A DNA stretch of 64,000 nt from contig NZ_SJON01000016.1 in NCBI RefSeq assembly GCF_004331385.1, positions 37,496 through 101,495 of the forward strand. Reading direction: 5' to 3'. Source of the stretch: Enterobacter quasihormaechei (GTDB lineage Bacteria > Pseudomonadota > Gammaproteobacteria > Enterobacterales > Enterobacteriaceae). Position numbers and translations under genes: made by a program. The notes beneath the pieces were generated by a model that ran no database searches, was not told the origin of the DNA, and was given only the letters and a program-made list of their open reading frames with translations. This document shows, piece after piece, positions 55,322 to 64,000 of this stretch; position 1 is the first letter of the stretch, and every line of letters starts with the position of its first letter.

Positions 55322-58300
55322 ATGAGTAACGCAAAAGTTGTTGATGTCATCATTCGAAAAACGGCAGAAAAAACAAAATTAACCGGTGAAGGAAATCTGT
55401 CTGTCTCTATTTCATCGCCGAGCGTAATTGAAATTCAGGGCTCTGCTCAGGACGTGGTGCGGTATGTCCGCCAGGGGAATGACCTCCTCATTTATATGAA
55501 AGATGGCAGCGTGATTCGCTGCAATAATTATTTTGTGGAAGATCCTGAGACGCAAAACCACTCAGAGCTGGTCTTCAACGATAATCAGGAACTGACGCAC
55601 ATTTCTTTCGCCGATGCCGGTGAAGCATCGGGCGTTGCCGCCACGGAATTAACCGCGCAGGCGACACCTATCAGCAGCATTGAGCCTTTCCTGGAGCAGG
55701 GAGGCGTCTTAAGCGATGCGCCGTGGGGCTGGATTGCCGGGGCGGCGTTAGGGGGCGGGGCCATTGGTGCGCTGCTTTCTCACGGCGGTGACGGCGAAAC
55801 CAAAATAAAAGTTATTGATAATACTAAAGAAGTAGAGAGCGCGACGCCAACGTTTTTGCTGACGGATAAAGCGGGTGACAAGCAGGGTGTGCTGAGTGCA
55901 AAAGAGGTCACGGACGATAACACCCCAACCTTCAGCGGTACCGGGCAGCCTGGCGCGACCATTCAGATTAAGGACGGTAGCGGCAGCACCATCGCCAGCA
56001 CCATGGTCGCGAAAGACGGCACCTGGACCGTAAAACTCCCGACCCAGGCGGACGGCGAGCATACCTGGTCTGTCGTGCAGATCGACGGCAGTAAAACGAC
56101 CTCTGCGGGCAGCATCACCGTTACCGTATCCACGGCAGATGCCACCGTTACGCTTGCCACGACGGCGGGCGATAACGTGATCAACGCCAGCGAACAGTCT
56201 GCGGGCTTTACGCTCTCGGGTGCCAGCAAAAATCTGGCGCAGGGCACCGAACTGACCGTTACGCTGAACGGCAAATCCTATACAGCTGAAGTGGGCGCAA
56301 ACGGCGCATGGAGCGTGAAGGTGCCTGCCGCAGATGCGCAGGCGCTGGGCGATGGCACCTGGACAGTGAACGTCAGCGGTAAGGATGCGGCGGGGAATAC
56401 CGTGAGCGGCAGCCAGACCATTGGCGTTGATACCGCTGCGCCAGCGATCACTGTCGACACGATCGCGCAGGATAACGTCATCAATGCGGCTGAACACCAT
56501 CAGCCCCTGACGCTGACCGGTAAAACGGATGCCGAAGCGGGGCAGATTGTCACCGTGACCCTGAACGGCAAAAATCATACCGCGACGGTGGGCAGCGACG
56601 GCTCATGGTCCGTCACGCTGCCGGCCAGCGAGGTACAGGCGCTGGCAAATGGCGAGCATACCCTGACGGTTAACGTCAGCGACAAAGCCGGAAACGGTTC
56701 ATCCGCGACTGCCGATTTCACCGTGGATACCGCCGCGCCGGTTGTGACTATCAACACCGTTGCGGGCGACGATATCCTGAACACCAGCGAACAAGGTCAG
56801 GCGCAGATTGTTTCCGGCCATGCGAACGGCGCGGCAGCGGGTGATGTCGTCACCGTGACCCTCGGCGGCAAGACCTTTACCGGTGTTGTCCAGGCGGACG
56901 GCAGCTGGAGCGTAGGGATACCGGCCTCTGTTATCGGCACGTTGGGTGAGGGGAGCCATACTGTTTCTGTCTCCGTCACCGATGCGGCGGGCAATACCGG
57001 CAGCGCGACGCACGGTATTACGCTCAGCGGCAACCCGCCAGAATTCACGATTGACGCCATCAGCCAGGATAACGTCCTGAATGCGCAGGAGGCTATGCAG
57101 CCCCTGAGCCTCAGCGGAACCAGTAATCTGCCGAACGGCAGCGCCGTCACCGTGACCCTGAATAACGTGAGCTATCAGGCCACCGTTGAGAACGGCACCT
57201 GGTCCGTTCAGGTGCCGGTTTCCGACGTGCTGGGCCTGGCAAATACCCTTTACACCGTCAGCGTCAGCGGCACCGACAGCGTGGGTAACAGCGGCTCCGC
57301 CGAGGCGAATCTGCTGGTCGATACCGTGTTGCCGAAGGTGATCATCAACACCTTTGCGGGGGATAACCTGGTCAATAACGTCGAAGCGGCGGTGGACCAG
57401 ACCCTTAGCGGACGCGTGACCGGCGCGGCGGCGGGCGATACCGTCGCAATCAGCGTGGGTGGCAAAAGCTACACCGCGACGGTTGGCGGCGATCTGACCT
57501 GGAGCGTGACGATCCCATCCGCAGACATTCAGGCGTTTGGCGACGGCGGGCTTACCTTCAGTGCCTCCGTCACCAATGCGCACGGCAATACCGGCACCGG
57601 CGAGCGTGATATCAACATCAACACCGGACTTCCGGGCCTGCGCGTCAATACCATCTCTGGCGATGACGTGATCAACGCCATCGAACAGCAGCAGGATCTG
57701 ACCGTGACCGGCTCCAGTACCCATCTGGCTGCCGGCACGCCGATCGTCGTCACCATCAATAATATTGAGTACGCCGCCGTGATTACCGCCAGCGGCAGCT
57801 GGCAGATTGGCGTGCCCGCGTCTGACCTTAAGGCATGGACCGCGGGCGGCATGACCGTTAGCGTCAGTGCTGAAGACGCCTGGGGCAACACCGTTGTGGC
57901 TGAACACCCGATTGAGCTTGATCTGAACGCCGTGGCCGTCACCATCAATACGGTAACCGCTGACGATATGCTCAACGCTGCGGAAAAAGGAGCGGATTTA
58001 ACGCTTTCCGGCCAGACGCAGGGCGTAGAGGCGGGCCAGACCGTGGTGGTGAAATTCGCGGATCGGACCTTTACCGCGCAGGTGCAGCAGGACGGCTCAT
58101 GGAGCCTGACCGTCCCGGCGAACGCCATGGAAACGCTGATCGACGGGCGGGCGCAGGTGAGCGTCAGCGTGACCAACGTCAGCGGCAACAGCGCGGACGC
58201 CTCACGCGTGGTGACCGTCGATACGCAGCCGCCGGCCATTACGCTCGATAACCTGACCGACGACAACATCATCAATGCGGCAGAAGCGCAGCAGGATTTG

Positions 58301-61300
58301 GTGCTCAGCGGCAGTACCACCGCTGAAGCGGGTCAGACGGTCACCGTGACGCTGAACGGCAAAAACTATCAAACCACTGTACAGGCTGACGGCACGTGGA
58401 CGCTGAACGTGCCTGCCGCCGACGTTGGCGCGCTAACCGATGGCCCGATCACCGTTACGGCTACCGTCAGCGACGTGGCGGGTAACAGCAGCAGCGCGGA
58501 TCGCGTTGGGCTGGTGGATGCCACCGTGCCGCAGGTGACCATTAATGACTTTGTCACCGACACCAACACCGTTAACCAGCTGGCCCATTCTCAGGCGCAG
58601 ATCCTGAGCGGCTCCGTCACCGGCGCGGCGGCGGGCGATTTGGTCACCATTACCATTAATAACGTGGACTATACCACTGCGGTGGACGCGGCGGGCAACT
58701 GGAGCCTCGGCCTGCCTGCATCCGTCGTTCAGGGGCTGACGGACGGCACCTGGACCATTAACGTCTCCGTGACCGATCGGTCCGGCAACACCGGCAGCAA
58801 TTCTCTGGATGTGGTGGTGAATACCGTGACGCCTGTTATCGGTATTAACACGCTGGCCGTAGATGACGTGATCAATGCGGCAGAGAAGGGCGAAGATCTG
58901 CGGCTTTCCGGTACCAGCAATCAGCCGGAAGGGACCACCATCACCGTAAACCTGAACGGTATCAACTACACCGCCACCACCAACGCCAGCGGCGGCTGGA
59001 GCGTCACCGTGCCCGCCTCTGCGGTGAGCGCGCTGGGCGAAGCCAGTTACACCGTGACGGCGAGCGTGACCGACAATGTGGGTAACAGCGCCTCAACCTC
59101 GCACGATGTGCTGGTAGACAGCTCGCTGCCGGTAGTCACTATCAACACTTTCGCAACCGACAATATCGTCAACGCGGCGGAAGTGGCCGCAGGGCAAACC
59201 CTGACCGGGAAGGTCTCAAACGCGGCATCGGGCGATACCGTCACGATTATCCTCGGCGGGCAAACATACACGGCAACCGTGCAGGACGATCTCACCTGGA
59301 GCCTGCCGCTAACCCAGAGCCAGTTAACCGCGCTTGGCAACGGCGATCTGACCGTATCGGCCAGCGTCACTAACGCGCACGGCAATACCGGTTCGTCTTC
59401 TCTGGACGTCACCATCGACGCCCAGCTGCCCGGCCTGCGCATTGATATCGTCGCCGGTGACGACGTGATTAACGTCATCGAACACGCGCAGAACCTGGTT
59501 ATCTCCGGCACCAGCACCGACCTGGCGGCGGGCAGCACCGTAACCGTCACCATTAACGGCAAGAATTATTCTGCCTCGGTACTGGCGGACGGTACCTGGC
59601 AGGCAGCGGTTCCGGCGGCAGACGTCTCCCAATGGGCGGACGGTTCGCTCACCATTAGCGCCAGCGCGCAGGATGCCTCCGGTAACCCGGTGAACATTGG
59701 CACCGTTGTGGATGTCGATCTCGCCCCGGTAGCGATTAGCATCAACAGCGTGACGGACGACAACGTGCTTAACGCGGCGGAAAAAGGCCAGGATCTGGTG
59801 CTTTCCGGCTCTTCCTCAAACGTTGAAGCGGGCCAGATCGTTACCGTCAGCGTCGCGGGTAAAACGTATACCACGACGGTCGATGCCAACGGCGACTGGC
59901 GCTACACCGTTCCGGCTGCCGATCTGAACGGCCTGAAGGACGGCGATGCCAGCGTGCAGGTCAGCGTGACCAATGTGAACGGCAATGCGGCCTCCTCTTC
60001 GCAGGTCTTTAGCGTCGACACCGCCGCGCCAGTGGTGACCATCAGTACCATCAGCGGCGACAACATGCTGAATGCGGCTGAGGCAGCGCAGGATCTGACC
60101 CTGAGCGGGACGTCCACTGCCGAAGCAGGCCAGACGGTTACCGTAACCTTCAACGGCAACCAGTACACCGCGCAGGTGCAGGCTGACGGCAGCTGGACGC
60201 TCGACGTGCCGGCTGCGGATCTGGCGGGCATCTCCGACGGTAACGCCACGGTCACGGCTTCCGTATCCGACAAAGCGGGCAACCCGGCCAGCGCGGATGC
60301 TGCCGTGCTGGTGGATACCACCGTGCCGCAGATTAGCTTCAACCTCGTCGCGGGCGACGACATTGTGAATATTGCCGAGCACGGCCAGGCGCTGATTGTT
60401 TCCGGCAAGGTGACGGGCGCACAGGCGGGCGACGTCATTACCGTAACCCTGAACGGCAAAGACTACACCGCGATGCTGGACGGTGCCGGAAGCTGGAGCG
60501 TGGGCGTTCCGGCGGCAGACGTGGGCGCGCTGGCTGGCGGGCATCAGACAATCTCCGCCACCCTCACCGATAAGGCGGGTAACAGCACCACGGCCACGCA
60601 TGATCTTGACGTCTCCCTGACGGCACCGACGATTGCCATTGATACCCTGGCGGTTGACGACGTCATCAATGCCACCGAGAAAGGCCAGGATCTGCTGCTT
60701 TCCGGAACCAGCAACCAGCCGGAAGGCACAGCGATTACCGTGAACCTCAACGGCATCAACTACGCCGCGACCACCAACGCCAGCGGCGGCTGGAGCGTGA
60801 CCGTTCCGGCGGCGAACGTCTCTGCGCTGGGTGAAGCGACCTATACCGTCACGGCAAGCGTGACCGATAGCGCAGGCAACGGCGCGAACGCCAGCCACAG
60901 CGTGCTGGTCGACAGCGCGCTGCCGCAGATCACCATCAACGCAATCGCCACCGATGACGTGATTAACGCAGCGGAAGTCGCTTCCGGACAAACCCTGAGC
61001 GGGAAGGTGAGCGGTGCCGCGAGTGGTGACACTGTCACAATTTCGGTGGGTGGCAATACCTATACGACAACCGTGCAGGACGATTTGAGCTGGTCGGTTA
61101 ACGTCGCGTCTGACGTGTTAACCGCCATCGGCAACGGCGACCTGACCGTATCCGCCAGCGTGACTAACGGCCACGGTAATACCGGATCCGGCGAGCGCGA
61201 CATCACGATTGATGCCAACCTGCCTGGCCTGCGGGTCGATAAGGTGGCGGGCGACGACGTGATCAACAGCATCGAACACGCTCAAAACCTGATTATCACC

Positions 61301-64000
61301 GGCTCCAGCGACGGTCTGGCAGCGGGTTCAGCACTGACGGTGACCGTTAACGGTAAAACTTACGCGGCCTCCGTACTGGCAGACGGGACCTGGACGGCCG
61401 CCGTTCCGGCAGCAGACGTCGGCGCGCTGAGCGCAGGCACCGTCACCGTGACCGTTGAAGGCCAGAGCGCAGCGGGCAACCCGGTTTCTATCAGCCACGA
61501 CGTGAAGGTCGACCTGGCGACGGTTGCTATCAGCATTGACGCTATCGCTACCGACGACGTGATTAATGCGGCAGAAAAAGGCGCAGATCTGGTGCTGTCG
61601 GGTGCCACCAGCAACGTGGAAGAGAACCAGACGGTTTACATCACGTTCGGCGGCAAGTCCTACACGGCGAAAGTGGATGCCAGCGGCAACTGGACGGCGA
61701 CCGTGCCGTCGGCGGATCTGGCTGGTCTGAAGGATGGCGACGCCAGCGTGCAGGTGAGCGTAACCAACGTGAACGGCAACAGCGCCTCGGCGGGACGCGA
61801 GTACGGCGTGGACGCCACCGCGCCGACGGTATCTGTCGAGATCGTCAGCGACAACAACATCATCAATGCCGCCGAAGCGCAGCAGGATCTGGTCGTCAAC
61901 GGTACCTCTAACGCCGAAGCGGGCCAGACCGTGACCGTGACGCTGAACGACGTGGATTACACCACCACCGTGCAGGCAAACGGCAGCTGGAGCGTGACCG
62001 TGCCTTCTGCGGATGTCGGCGCGATTAACGACGGCAACTACACGATCACGGCAGCGGTATCCGATAAGGCCGGCAACCCGGCTTCGGCGGGTCGCGACGT
62101 GCTGGTCGATACCACCGTGCCACAGCTGACCATTGACGTCGTTTCCAATGACGACGTGATCAACAGCGCCGAGCACGGGCAGGCTCTGATCGTCACCGGC
62201 TCAGTGACCGGCGCGGCGGCGGGCGACGTGGTGACCGTTACCATCAATAACAAAGATTACACGGCGACGCTGGATGCTTCCGGCAACTGGAGCGTGGGCG
62301 TGCCTGCGGCGGACGTCGGTGCCCTGACCGCCGGGGATTACACTATCACCGCGGCGCTTACCGACAAAGCCGGAAACAACAACAGCGCGACGCGCGAGGT
62401 GGAAGTCAACCTGAGCGCGCCGGTGCTGACCATCGACACCGTCTCCGATGACGATGTGATCAACAGCAGCGAGAAAACGCAGGATCTGACCATCACCGGT
62501 ACGGCTTCCGGACTGGCGACGGGCGCGGTGGTGACCGTGATGCTCAACGGCAAAGCCTACAGCGCCACGGTTGAGGCCAACGGCCAATGGTCCACGACCG
62601 TTCCGGCGAGCGAGGTAGGTCAACTGGGTGAGGCGCTTTACACCGTCACTGCCTCGGCAACGGACAGCGTCGGCAACAGCACCAGCACCTCGCACACCGT
62701 GAACGTGGAGTCCGTACTGCCTGGCGTCACGATCAACACCGTGGCAGGCGACGACGTCATCAACGCGGCAGAAGTGGCCGCAGGCCAGACCATCAGCGGC
62801 ACCGTGGTGAATGCCGAAGCGGGCAATACCGTGACCGTGAAGATTGGCGGCAACAGCTACACCGCAACGGTGCAGAGCGATTTGACCTGGTCCGTCTCTG
62901 TACCGGAATCGGTCCTGACGGCGCTGGGCAACGGCGATCTGACTGTAACCGCCAGCGTCACGAACGGCGTGGGCAACAGCGGCAGCGGCGAGCGTGAGAT
63001 CACCATCGACGCCAGCCTGCCGGGCCTGCGCGTGGACATCGTGGCCGGCGATGACGTGATCAACAGCATCGAACACGGACAGAATCTGATTATTACCGGT
63101 TCCAGCAATGGCCTGAGCGCAGGCACGGCGCTGACCGTTACCGTCAACGGCAAAACTTATCCCGCGACGGTACTGGCGGACGGTACATGGAGCGCGGCTC
63201 TCCCTTCTGCGGACGTAAGTGCCCTGGCAGCGGGCACCGTCACCGTGACCGTTGAGGGCCAGAGCAGCGCGGGCAATCCGGTTTCCATCAGCCACAATGT
63301 GACGGTGGATCTGGCGAACGTCGCTATCAGCATCGACGCCATTGCCACCGACGACGTGATTAACGCGGCTGAGAAGGGCGTGGATCTGGTGCTTTCCGGC
63401 ACCACCTCAAACGTGGAGGAAAATCAGACCGTCACCATCACCTTTGGCGGCAAGCACTACACCGCCACGGTGGACGCGGCGGGTAAGTGGACCGCCACGG
63501 TGCCGGCTGCGGATCTGGCGGGCCTCAAGGACGGCGCCGCCAGCGTGCAGGTGAGCGTCACCAACGTCAACGGCAACAGCGCTTCGGCTGGCCGCGAGTA
63601 CAGCGTGGATGCCACCGCGCCGTCCGTCACCATCAACACGATTGCGACTGACGACATCCTGAACGCCACGGAAGCGCAGTCTGACCTGACAGTTTCCGGC
63701 ACCAGCACCGCCGAGGCGGGCCAGACGGTCACCGTGTCGCTGAACGGCAAGGACTACACCACAACCGTCGGTACGAACGGCAACTGGACGCTGAACGTTC
63801 CGGCGGCGGATCTGGCGGCGCTCAGCGACGGCAGCGTGACCGTAACCGCGAGCGTGAGTGACAAGGCGGGCAACCCGGCGTCGGCAAACCATAACCTGAC
63901 GGTGGATATGACCGTTCCGGCGGTCACCATCCACGCTATTGCAGATGACGACGTGATTAACGTCGCCGAGCACGGTCAGGCGCAGATTATCAGCGGCACA
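55322..64000 (+). CDS. Giant BapA-like biofilm adhesin with Ig-like repeats (5' part, open at window end)
   Basis: The reading frame is open from the ATG at 55322 (AGGAG upstream) through base 64000, giving 2,893 codons with no stop; the C-terminus lies outside. The first 110 or so residues look like the BapA/LapF prefix domain (MSNAKVVDVIIRKTAEKTKL, then IEIQGSAQDVVRYVRQGNDL). A hydrophobic glycine/alanine-rich segment follows at residues 135-155 (WGWIAGAALGGGAIGALLSH). From about residue 185 on the protein is a chain of Ig-like domains of about 100 residues, at least 27 of which share the motif D-D/N-x-V/I-N with a Glu shortly after. It should be secreted by a type I system and mediate adhesion and biofilm. 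It has no Cys-rich or cleavage motif that I can see in this part. Confidence 0.92.
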   Translation, partial: MSNAKVVDVIIRKTAEKTKLTGEGNLSVSISSPSVIEIQGSAQDVVRYVRQGNDLLIYMKDGSVIRCNNYFVEDPETQNHSELVFNDNQELTHISFADAGEASGVAATELTAQATPISSIEPFLEQGGVLSDAPWGWIAGAALGGGAIGALLSHGGDGETKIKVIDNTKEVESATPTFLLTDKAGDKQGVLSAKEVTDDNTPTFSGTGQPGATIQIKDGSGSTIASTMVAKDGTWTVKLPTQADGEHTWSVVQIDGSKTTSAGSITVTVSTADATVTLATTAGDNVINASEQSAGFTLSGASKNLAQGTELTVTLNGKSYTAEVGANGAWSVKVPAADAQALGDGTWTVNVSGKDAAGNTVSGSQTIGVDTAAPAITVDTIAQDNVINAAEHHQPLTLTGKTDAEAGQIVTVTLNGKNHTATVGSDGSWSVTLPASEVQALANGEHTLTVNVSDKAGNGSSATADFTVDTAAPVVTINTVAGDDILNTSEQGQAQIVSGHANGAAAGDVVTVTLGGKTFTGVVQADGSWSVGIPASVIGTLGEGSHTVSVSVTDAAGNTGSATHGITLSGNPPEFTIDAISQDNVLNAQEAMQPLSLSGTSNLPNGSAVTVTLNNVSYQATVENGTWSVQVPVSDVLGLANTLYTVSVSGTDSVGNSGSAEANLLVDTVLPKVIINTFAGDNLVNNVEAAVDQTLSGRVTGAAAGDTVAISVGGKSYTATVGGDLTWSVTIPSADIQAFGDGGLTFSASVTNAHGNTGTGERDININTGLPGLRVNTISGDDVINAIEQQQDLTVTGSSTHLAAGTPIVVTINNIEYAAVITASGSWQIGVPASDLKAWTAGGMTVSVSAEDAWGNTVVAEHPIELDLNAVAVTINTVTADDMLNAAEKGADLTLSGQTQGVEAGQTVVVKFADRTFTAQVQQDGSWSLTVPANAMETLIDGRAQVSVSVTNVSGNSADASRVVTVDTQPPAITLDNLTDDNIINAAEAQQDLVLSGSTTAEAGQTVTVTLNGKNYQTTVQADGTWTLNVPAADVGALTDGPITVTATVSDVAGNSSSADRVGLVDATVPQVTINDFVTDTNTVNQLAHSQAQILSGSVTGAAAGDLVTITINNVDYTTAVDAAGNWSLGLPASVVQGLTDGTWTINVSVTDRSGNTGSNSLDVVVNTVTPVIGINTLAVDDVINAAEKGEDLRLSGTSNQPEGTTITVNLNGINYTATTNASGGWSVTVPASAVSALGEASYTVTASVTDNVGNSASTSHDVLVDSSLPVVTINTFATDNIVNAAEVAAGQTLTGKVSNAASGDTVTIILGGQTYTATVQDDLTWSLPLTQSQLTALGNGDLTVSASVTNAHGNTGSSSLDVTIDAQLPGLRIDIVAGDDVINVIEHAQNLVISGTSTDLAAGSTVTVTINGKNYSASVLADGTWQAAVPAADVSQWADGSLTISASAQDASGNPVNIGTVVDVDLAPVAISINSVTDDNVLNAAEKGQDLVLSGSSSNVEAGQIVTVSVAGKTYTTTVDANGDWRYTVPAADLNGLKDGDASVQVSVTNVNGNAASSSQVFSVDTAAPVVTISTISGDNMLNAAEAAQDLTLSGTSTAEAGQTVTVTFNGNQYTAQVQADGSWTLDVPAADLAGISDGNATVTASVSDKAGNPASADAAVLVDTTVPQISFNLVAGDDIVNIAEHGQALIVSGKVTGAQAGDVITVTLNGKDYTAMLDGAGSWSVGVPAADVGALAGGHQTISATLTDKAGNSTTATHDLDVSLTAPTIAIDTLAVDDVINATEKGQDLLLSGTSNQPEGTAITVNLNGINYAATTNASGGWSVTVPAANVSALGEATYTVTASVTDSAGNGANASHSVLVDSALPQITINAIATDDVINAAEVASGQTLSGKVSGAASGDTVTISVGGNTYTTTVQDDLSWSVNVASDVLTAIGNGDLTVSASVTNGHGNTGSGERDITIDANLPGLRVDKVAGDDVINSIEHAQNLIITGSSDGLAAGSALTVTVNGKTYAASVLADGTWTAAVPAADVGALSAGTVTVTVEGQSAAGNPVSISHDVKVDLATVAISIDAIATDDVINAAEKGADLVLSGATSNVEENQTVYITFGGKSYTAKVDASGNWTATVPSADLAGLKDGDASVQVSVTNVNGNSASAGREYGVDATAPTVSVEIVSDNNIINAAEAQQDLVVNGTSNAEAGQTVTVTLNDVDYTTTVQANGSWSVTVPSADVGAINDGNYTITAAVSDKAGNPASAGRDVLVDTTVPQLTIDVVSNDDVINSAEHGQALIVTGSVTGAAAGDVVTVTINNKDYTATLDASGNWSVGVPAADVGALTAGDYTITAALTDKAGNNNSATREVEVNLSAPVLTIDTVSDDDVINSSEKTQDLTITGTASGLATGAVVTVMLNGKAYSATVEANGQWSTTVPASEVGQLGEALYTVTASATDSVGNSTSTSHTVNVESVLPGVTINTVAGDDVINAAEVAAGQTISGTVVNAEAGNTVTVKIGGNSYTATVQSDLTWSVSVPESVLTALGNGDLTVTASVTNGVGNSGSGEREITIDASLPGLRVDIVAGDDVINSIEHGQNLIITGSSNGLSAGTALTVTVNGKTYPATVLADGTWSAALPSADVSALAAGTVTVTVEGQSSAGNPVSISHNVTVDLANVAISIDAIATDDVINAAEKGVDLVLSGTTSNVEENQTVTITFGGKHYTATVDAAGKWTATVPAADLAGLKDGAASVQVSVTNVNGNSASAGREYSVDATAPSVTINTIATDDILNATEAQSDLTVSGTSTAEAGQTVTVSLNGKDYTTTVGTNGNWTLNVPAADLAALSDGSVTVTASVSDKAGNPASANHNLTVDMTVPAVTIHAIADDDVINVAEHGQAQIISGT
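56110..64000 (+). repeat. Tandem ~300-base Ig-domain repeats in a six-unit super-repeat
   Basis: The conserved DDVIN-type motif recurs near 56171, 56471, 56768, 57068, 57362, 57660, 57962 and so on to 63950: 27 copies at an average step of 299 bases. The domains differ by type and the types recur every sixth copy. For example, the type opening with LPGLR occurs at 57629, 59426, 61220 and 63017 (steps 1797, 1794, 1797), and the xAAEVA type at about 59160, 60955 and 62752. So the gene has a second, about 1.8 kb period. Confidence 0.9.

Noticed and set aside
56699..57907. Long minus-strand ORFs beneath the adhesin, e.g. 402 residues here and 391 residues at 59816-60991
   Set aside because: They mirror the repeat period of the plus-strand gene, are rich in Gly/Arg/Val low-complexity, have no start-site support and lie wholly within an open adhesin frame; they are shadows.
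55900..64000. CRISPR-like array because of regular repeats
   Set aside because: The repeats are about 300 bases, coding, diverged at silent sites and lack short identical repeats with unique spacers.

Overview
The window is chromosomal DNA of an Enterobacteriaceae bacterium, most likely Enterobacter or a close relative. It is GC-rich, and the encoded proteins are near-identical in length and motifs to E. coli FeaB, TynA, PaaA-K, PaaX/Y, AzoR, HrpA, YdcF, AldA and CybB, lying in the same overall order as I remember for E. coli. Several blocks interrupt that backbone.

Left part (1-22.9 kb): aromatic amine and phenylacetate catabolism. A truncated feaR (AraC-family activator), feaB and tynA turn phenylethylamine into phenylacetate. 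The paa set (paaZ divergent from paaABCDEFGHIJK, then paaX and paaY) degrades phenylacetate through CoA intermediates. Paired FeaR-like sites precede feaB and tynA, and PaaX-like split operators precede paaA and paaX. Inserted between feaB and tynA are a GGDEF diguanylate cyclase and an alkylsulfatase. Inserted between tynA and paaZ is a compact, visibly AT-richer island: Hcp (type VI secretion tube protein), a type-44 polymorphic toxin and a membrane-anchored candidate immunity protein.

Middle (22.9-39 kb): an IprA/YaiV-like regulator divergent from a second, closely similar alkylsulfatase; a two-gene unknown operon; an eight-gene overlapping operon (NTF2-like, SDR, FAD oxidoreductase, DUF1365, cyclopropane-synthase-like methyltransferase, DUF2878, chalcone-isomerase-like, DUF3833 lipoprotein) that looks like a membrane-lipid modification pathway; a paired small DMT transporter with a divergent LysR regulator; a MesD/MesX-type methionine synthase pair; yaiL, a pseudouridine synthase and azoR.

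Right part (39-64 kb): hrpA, an O-methyltransferase, a tripartite EmrAB-like efflux system with its own outer-membrane lipoprotein, ydcF, aldA, cybB, a DeoR-type regulator with a Gfo/Idh/MocA oxidoreductase, and, after a roughly 0.7 kb AT-rich gap, a TolC-family channel followed by a giant BapA-like Ig-repeat adhesin that runs off the window after 2,893 codons. Its repeats are organised in a six-domain super-repeat of about 1.8 kb.

All assignments are by reading the sequence and recalling families; no searches were run. Statements about composition are by eye.
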